Shown here: one piece after another, positions 60,637-64,000 of the stretch
Layout of the letters: every line of letters begins with the position of its first letter
Numbering within the stretch: position 1 is the first letter of the stretch
Source of the DNA: JAHJQQ01 sp963737555
GTDB taxonomy: Bacteria; Pseudomonadota; Gammaproteobacteria; Thiohalobacterales; Thiohalobacteraceae
DNA: 64,000 bases
Reading direction: 5' to 3'
Assembly: GCA_963737555.1 (NCBI GenBank)
Contig: CAVTTB010000002.1
Span: forward strand, 124,001 to 188,000
Notes under the pieces: model-generated
What the model saw: the letters and a program-made list of their open reading frames with translations, nothing else
What the model was told of the DNA's origin: nothing
Databases searched by the model: none
Translations under genes and position numbers: made by a program

Positions 60637-61064
60637 ATGTCCGAAAAATCCACCCTGAAACCCCTGGCCATCGCCCTGGGCGCCACCTTCGCCTCCGCTC
60701 TGGCCATCGGCGGCGCTAACGCCGCTGAGAACCCCTTCGGCCAAGCCGAACTCGCCGGTGGCTACATGGTTGCCGAAAACGCCGCCACAAAAACCCCGAT
60801 GGAAGGCATGTGTGGCGGCATGAAAGCCGGCACTGCACCCCGCTGCGATATGAAGACGCTGGACGCCGATGGTGATGGCAAAGTCTCCAAAGAGGAATTC
60901 AACACCCGCCACGACGAAAACCTTCGCCGAGATGGACGCCAACGGTGATGGCATGCTGGACGCCACCGAACACAGCAAGATGCTGGAAGGCAAATGCGGC
61001 GGTAAGGCCATGAGCGGAAGGAAAATGTGGCGAAGGAAAATGCGGCGCCGGAATGAAAAAGTAA
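60637..61064 (+). CDS. hvfA: HvfA-like secreted precursor peptide with EF-hand loops and EGKCG motifs, two frame breaks
   Basis: ATG 60637 has AGGAG upstream. Signal peptide-like MSEKSTLKPLAIALGATFASALAIGGANA, then ENPFGQAELAGGYMVAE, the usual HvfA N-terminal pattern. Cysteine motifs: EGMCGG near residue 55, then after two EF-hand-like loops (DADGDGKVSKEEF; DANGDGMLDATEH) EGKCGGKAMS-EGKCG-EGKCGAG at the C-terminus. Frame breaks lie near 60915 and at 61016 (an extra G); corrected length about 141. In HvfA-type peptides such cysteines are modified by a DUF692 enzyme to oxazolone/thioamide copper ligands; the same chemistry here is inference from the motif and the two neighbours. EF-hand loops in such a precursor are less usual. 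Confidence 0.82.
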
Positions 61065-61074
61065 TACGACGCGC

Positions 61075-61932
61075 ATGAAGCACGACCGTTATCCCGTTCA
61101 CGGTGCCGGTCTCGGTCTGCGGCGGACCCTCATGGGTCCGCTGGCGGATCAACCTTCGCTTCCCGTAGATTTTTTCGAGGTTGCCCCGGAGAACTGGATC
61201 GGCGTCGGCGGCCGCTACGGCAAACAGTTCCGCGCCTTCACCGAACGCTACCCCTTCGTCACGCACGGCCTGTCGCTGTCATTAGGCGGACCTGCACCGC
61301 TGGACGAAGTGTTTCTGCACCAACTCAAACGCTTTCTCGATACGCACCATATCGCCACCTACACCGAACATCTCAGCTATTGCAGCGACGATGGTCATCT
61401 CTACGATCTGATGCCGATCCCGTTCACCGCCGAGGCGGTCATGCATGTGTCTGCGCGGATCCGCCGCGTGCAGGACATTCTGCAACGGCGCATTGCCGTC
61501 GAAAACGTGTCCTACTACGCCGCGCCCGGCCAGGAGATGAGCGAGATCGATTTTCTCAACGCCGTGCTCGCCGAGGCCGACTGCGACCTGCTGCTCGATG
61601 TGAACAACATCTACGTCAACAGCGTGAACCACCGCTATGACGCCCACGAATTCCTGGCGGGCATCCCCGCCGAACGCATCACCTATATACATGTCGCTGG
61701 CCATTACCAGGAGGCCGAGGATCTGCTCGTCGATACCCATGGCGCGGCCGTGATCGATCCGGTGTGGGCGCTGCTCGAAGCGACCTATGCGCGCTTCGGC
61801 GTGATTCCGACTCTGCTGGAGCGCGATTTCAACCTGCCGCCACTGACGGAGCTGTTCGATGAACTGCGTCACATCGCCCTGCTGCAGGGCGCGGCGCAGA
61901 CGAATACCGTCGAGCGCAAGCAGCATGTCTGA
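61075..61932 (+). CDS. hvfB: DUF692 multinuclear iron enzyme (MNIO), HvfB-like
   Basis: 285 residues, TIM-barrel MNIO family that installs oxazolone-thioamide groups on cysteines of precursor peptides. MKHDRYPVHGAGLGLRRTLMGPL and DFFEVAPENWIGVGG are the family beginning. Candidate metal ligands: His64 in VTHGLSLSLGG, Glu98-His99 in YTEHLSY, Asp175 in LLLDVNNIYVN, His206 and His210 in IHVAGH, His222 in DTHG, Glu249 in LLERD. Ten bases after the precursor; its end overlaps the DUF2063 gene by 8 bases. Intact although both neighbours have frame breaks. Confidence 0.93.
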   Translation: MKHDRYPVHGAGLGLRRTLMGPLADQPSLPVDFFEVAPENWIGVGGRYGKQFRAFTERYPFVTHGLSLSLGGPAPLDEVFLHQLKRFLDTHHIATYTEHLSYCSDDGHLYDLMPIPFTAEAVMHVSARIRRVQDILQRRIAVENVSYYAAPGQEMSEIDFLNAVLAEADCDLLLDVNNIYVNSVNHRYDAHEFLAGIPAERITYIHVAGHYQEAEDLLVDTHGAAVIDPVWALLEATYARFGVIPTLLERDFNLPPLTELFDELRHIALLQGAAQTNTVERKQHV

Positions 61933-62721
61933 ACGAAAAGGCTTACTGCAGCAGCAATACGCCTTCGCCGCGCACATCCGCGATCCGCAGCACGCCGCGC
62001 CACCGGCGGACATTGAAGACCGCCGCATGGGCATCTACCGCGAGCTGTTCTTCAACAACCTGGACAGTTCCCTCACCGATACGCTGCCGGTACTGCATCG
62101 TTGCTAACGACTGCGCATTGGCACTCACTGGTGCGCGATTTTATGGTCAAGCATCGCGCGCACTCGCCGTACTTCCTGGATATACCACGCGAGTTCCTCA
62201 ACTATCTCGAACATGAACGCGGCGCGCATTCCCCCGATCATCACCTGGACCCGTCGTTCCTCTACGAACTGGCGCATTACGAGTGGGTCGAACTCGCGCT
62301 ATCGGTGCACGATGCGCAGATCAATCCAATGGTCATCGAAACCGAGCGTGACCTGCTGGACGGCCACCCACTGCTGTCGCCATACGCCTGGCCGCTGCAA
62401 TACCGTTTCGATGTGCAGCACATCCGCCCCGAGTATCAACCGACCGAGCCGCCCGCACAGCCAACCTACCTGCTGATCTATCGCGACGCCGAAGATGTTG
62501 TGCGTTTTCTGGAACTCAATCCGGTCAGCGCGCGACTATTTTCTCTGCTCGCCGAACACGCCGATGATCCCACCTACACCGGGCGCCTGGCCCTGGAGTC
62601 GGTTTGCCAGGAATTGCAGCACCCGCACCCCGAAACCGTCATGGCACACGGGGCGGAACAACTGCGGGACTGGCAAGCACGCGGCATCATCCTGGGAACG
62701 CCGGCGGCCGGCTGCCCGTAA
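61925..62721 (+). CDS. hvfC: DUF2063 partner protein (HvfC-like), one frame break
   Basis: Partner of the DUF692 enzyme that binds precursor peptide. N-terminal DUF2063 domain: MSERKGLLQQQYAFAAHIRDPQHAAPPADIEDRRMGIYRELFFNNLDSSLTDTLPVL; a missing base near 62103 breaks the frame, which resumes LLTTAHWHSLVRDFMVKHRAHSPYFLDIPREFLNYLEHER. The C-terminal part (YLLIYRDAEDVVRFLELNPVSARLFSLL) is a PqqD-like or winged-helix-like recognition segment. Corrected length about 265. Third gene of the operon. Confidence 0.9.
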
Positions 62722-62900
62722 GGCGTAGTCAGGTCGAAGGCCTGTAATACGCTGGATGTATTCGTTCAACCCATCCAGAGAGATACCTGCTGCGCTATTG
62801 CACCCTAGCGATTGAGCCCCCGCACCTAAAGCCCGCCCTCGCCGACGCCGCTATCCGGTAACACAAGTCCCCGTTCTTACGCCCGAATGGACACATCGTC

Positions 62901-64000
62901 ATGCCCGATGGACACAATCTGGTTACCCTCGCCCTCGACATGATGGCCACACTGTTCGTCGTCGCCTTGGGTTTAGCGCTGTTCGCCGTGGTGGTGATGT
63001 ACCTCATCGACATCACCCAGACCAAACAGGCGATCCGCCGCAACTATCCGGTCATCGGACGCTTCCGCTATTTCTTCGAGCATGTCGGCACCTTCTTCCG
63101 TCAGTATTTTTTCGCGATGGACCGCGAGGAGATGCCGTTCAATCGCGCCGAGCGTTCCTGGGTCTATCGCGCCGCGAAGAATGTCGATAGCACCGTGCCC
63201 TTCGGCTCGACCCGCGATCTGCGTCATCCCGGCACGGTGTTCTTCGTCAACTGCGCCTTTCCCACGCTCGGCGAAGACGCCATGCCGGCGCAGCCCATCA
63301 CCTTCGGACCGCACTGCGCGCAGCCCTATACCAGCGCCTCCATCTTCAATATCTCCGGGATGAGTTATGGCGCGATTTCACGTCCGGCGGTGCTGGCGCT
63401 GTCGAACGGCGCGCGCATGGCCGGTTGTTGGATGAACACCGGCGAGGGCGGCTTGTCGCCCTATCATCTCGAAGGCGGTGGCGACATCGTGTTTCAGATC
63501 GGCACGGCGAAATATGGCGTGTGCGATGCACAGGGGAAACTCGACGATGACAAGTTGCGCGCGATCGCCGCGCACAGCCAGGTGCGCATGTTCGAGATCA
63601 AAATGAGTCAGGGCGCCAAGCCCGGCAAGGGCGGCATCCTGCCTGGCGCGAAGGTCACCCAGGAGATCGCGCAGATCCGCGGCATTCCCGTGCATGTCGA
63701 TTCGATCAGCCCGAACCGGCACCCGGAGATCTGCAACGTCGGCGACCTGCTGGACATGATCGCACGCGTGCGCGGCGTCACCGGCAAACCCACCGGCTTC
63801 AAGATGGTGGTCGGCGATGAGCGTTTCTTCGACGATTTGTTTGCCGAGATTCTGCGCCGCGGCGTGCAGTCCGCGCCCGACTTCATCACCATCGACGGCG
63901 CCGAGGGCGGCACCGGCGCCGCGCCCATGAGCCTGCTCGACAATATGGGCATGCCGCTGCGCGAGGCATTACCCGTGGCGGTCGACAAGCTCTGCGAATA
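62901..64000 (+). CDS. FMN-binding glutamate synthase family protein, 3'-truncated
   Basis: Open from ATG 62901 to the window end with 366 codons and no stop. One N-terminal membrane helix (LVTLALDMMATLFVVALGLALFAVVVMYLID), then the glutamate-synthase FMN-barrel domain: ISGMSYGAISRPAVLALSNGARMAGCWMNTGEGGLSPYH, FEIKMSQGAKPGKGGILPGAKVTQEIAQIRGIP and ITIDGAEGGTGAAP. This is the family of membrane-attached GltB-like proteins of about 500-550 residues, whose substrate is not established. No frame break. Separate from the upstream hvf operon by about 180 bases. Confidence 0.9.
   Translation, partial: MPDGHNLVTLALDMMATLFVVALGLALFAVVVMYLIDITQTKQAIRRNYPVIGRFRYFFEHVGTFFRQYFFAMDREEMPFNRAERSWVYRAAKNVDSTVPFGSTRDLRHPGTVFFVNCAFPTLGEDAMPAQPITFGPHCAQPYTSASIFNISGMSYGAISRPAVLALSNGARMAGCWMNTGEGGLSPYHLEGGGDIVFQIGTAKYGVCDAQGKLDDDKLRAIAAHSQVRMFEIKMSQGAKPGKGGILPGAKVTQEIAQIRGIPVHVDSISPNRHPEICNVGDLLDMIARVRGVTGKPTGFKMVVGDERFFDDLFAEILRRGVQSAPDFITIDGAEGGTGAAPMSLLDNMGMPLREALPVAVDKLCE

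Noticed and set aside
1..64000. Search for CRISPR arrays, prophage genes, transposases and tRNA genes
   Set aside because: No regularly spaced direct repeats, no integrase or transposase product, and no cloverleaf-like sequence was recognised.

Overview
The window is a 64 kb piece of a chromosome with high G+C, almost certainly from a gammaproteobacterium (Chromatiales/Thiohalomonadales/Pseudomonas-like level; species not determined). The call rests on gene order: rnc-era-recO-pdxJ-acpS behind lepA-lepB, rpoE-rseA-rseB-rseC-mucD divergent from nadB, purM-purN with DUF2066 / CDP-alcohol phosphatidyltransferase / hda alongside, and metG next to apbC followed by rsxABCDGE-nth. There is no prophage, transposase, CRISPR array, tRNA or rRNA that I can see.

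Layout. 1-8 kb: end of proS, a small lytic transglycosylase, rlmD, a DEDD exonuclease, a DUF1318 lipoprotein and a YdbH-like envelope protein. 7.7-11.7 kb: cysM divergent from a GacS/BarA-type hybrid kinase. 11.9-19 kb: acpS, pdxJ, recO, era, rnc, DUF4845, lepB, lepA, all on the minus strand, then a glutaredoxin-like gene. 19.2-23.4 kb: the envelope-stress operon rpoE-rseABC-mucD. 23.5-25.2 kb: nadB. 25.3-28.8 kb: a minus-strand operon of two thioredoxin-fold proteins, a TolC-like protein, a short membrane-fusion protein and acylphosphatase. 28.9-30.4 kb: class I fumarase. 30.7-39.8 kb: an accessory block of two multi-domain cytochromes c, a lipoprotein, a catalase-like protein, an unknown membrane protein and a DyP-type peroxidase. 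40-42.7 kb: a possible PilZ-like protein and two small alanine-rich exported proteins. 42.9-50.2 kb: wrbA, DUF2069, hda, CDP-alcohol phosphatidyltransferase, DUF2066, purM, purN, DUF3108, a CBS protein, dcd. 50.4-60.5 kb: apbC, metG, rsxABCDGE, nth, DUF1841. 60.6-62.7 kb: a three-gene HvfABC-like operon that probably makes a copper-binding modified peptide. 62.9 kb to the end: start of an FMN-dependent glutamate-synthase-like protein.

Two systems stand out. The hvfABC-like operon has a secreted precursor with two EF-hand-like loops and several EGKCG/EGMCG motifs, a DUF692 (MNIO) enzyme and a DUF2063 partner. The 30.7-39.8 kb block joins exported cytochromes c with two different haem peroxidase/catalase folds and an unknown protein, which suggests a haem-based oxidation module that I cannot match to a named pathway.

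The intergenic spaces carry four families of palindromic repeat, some running into gene starts. About thirty genes, including essential ones (metG, purM, nadB, nth, rseA/B), contain frame breaks, by my reading roughly 70-90 in total. Many are a single extra C after G or G after C. I read these mainly as sequence errors, and give each broken gene as one CDS spanning its pieces.
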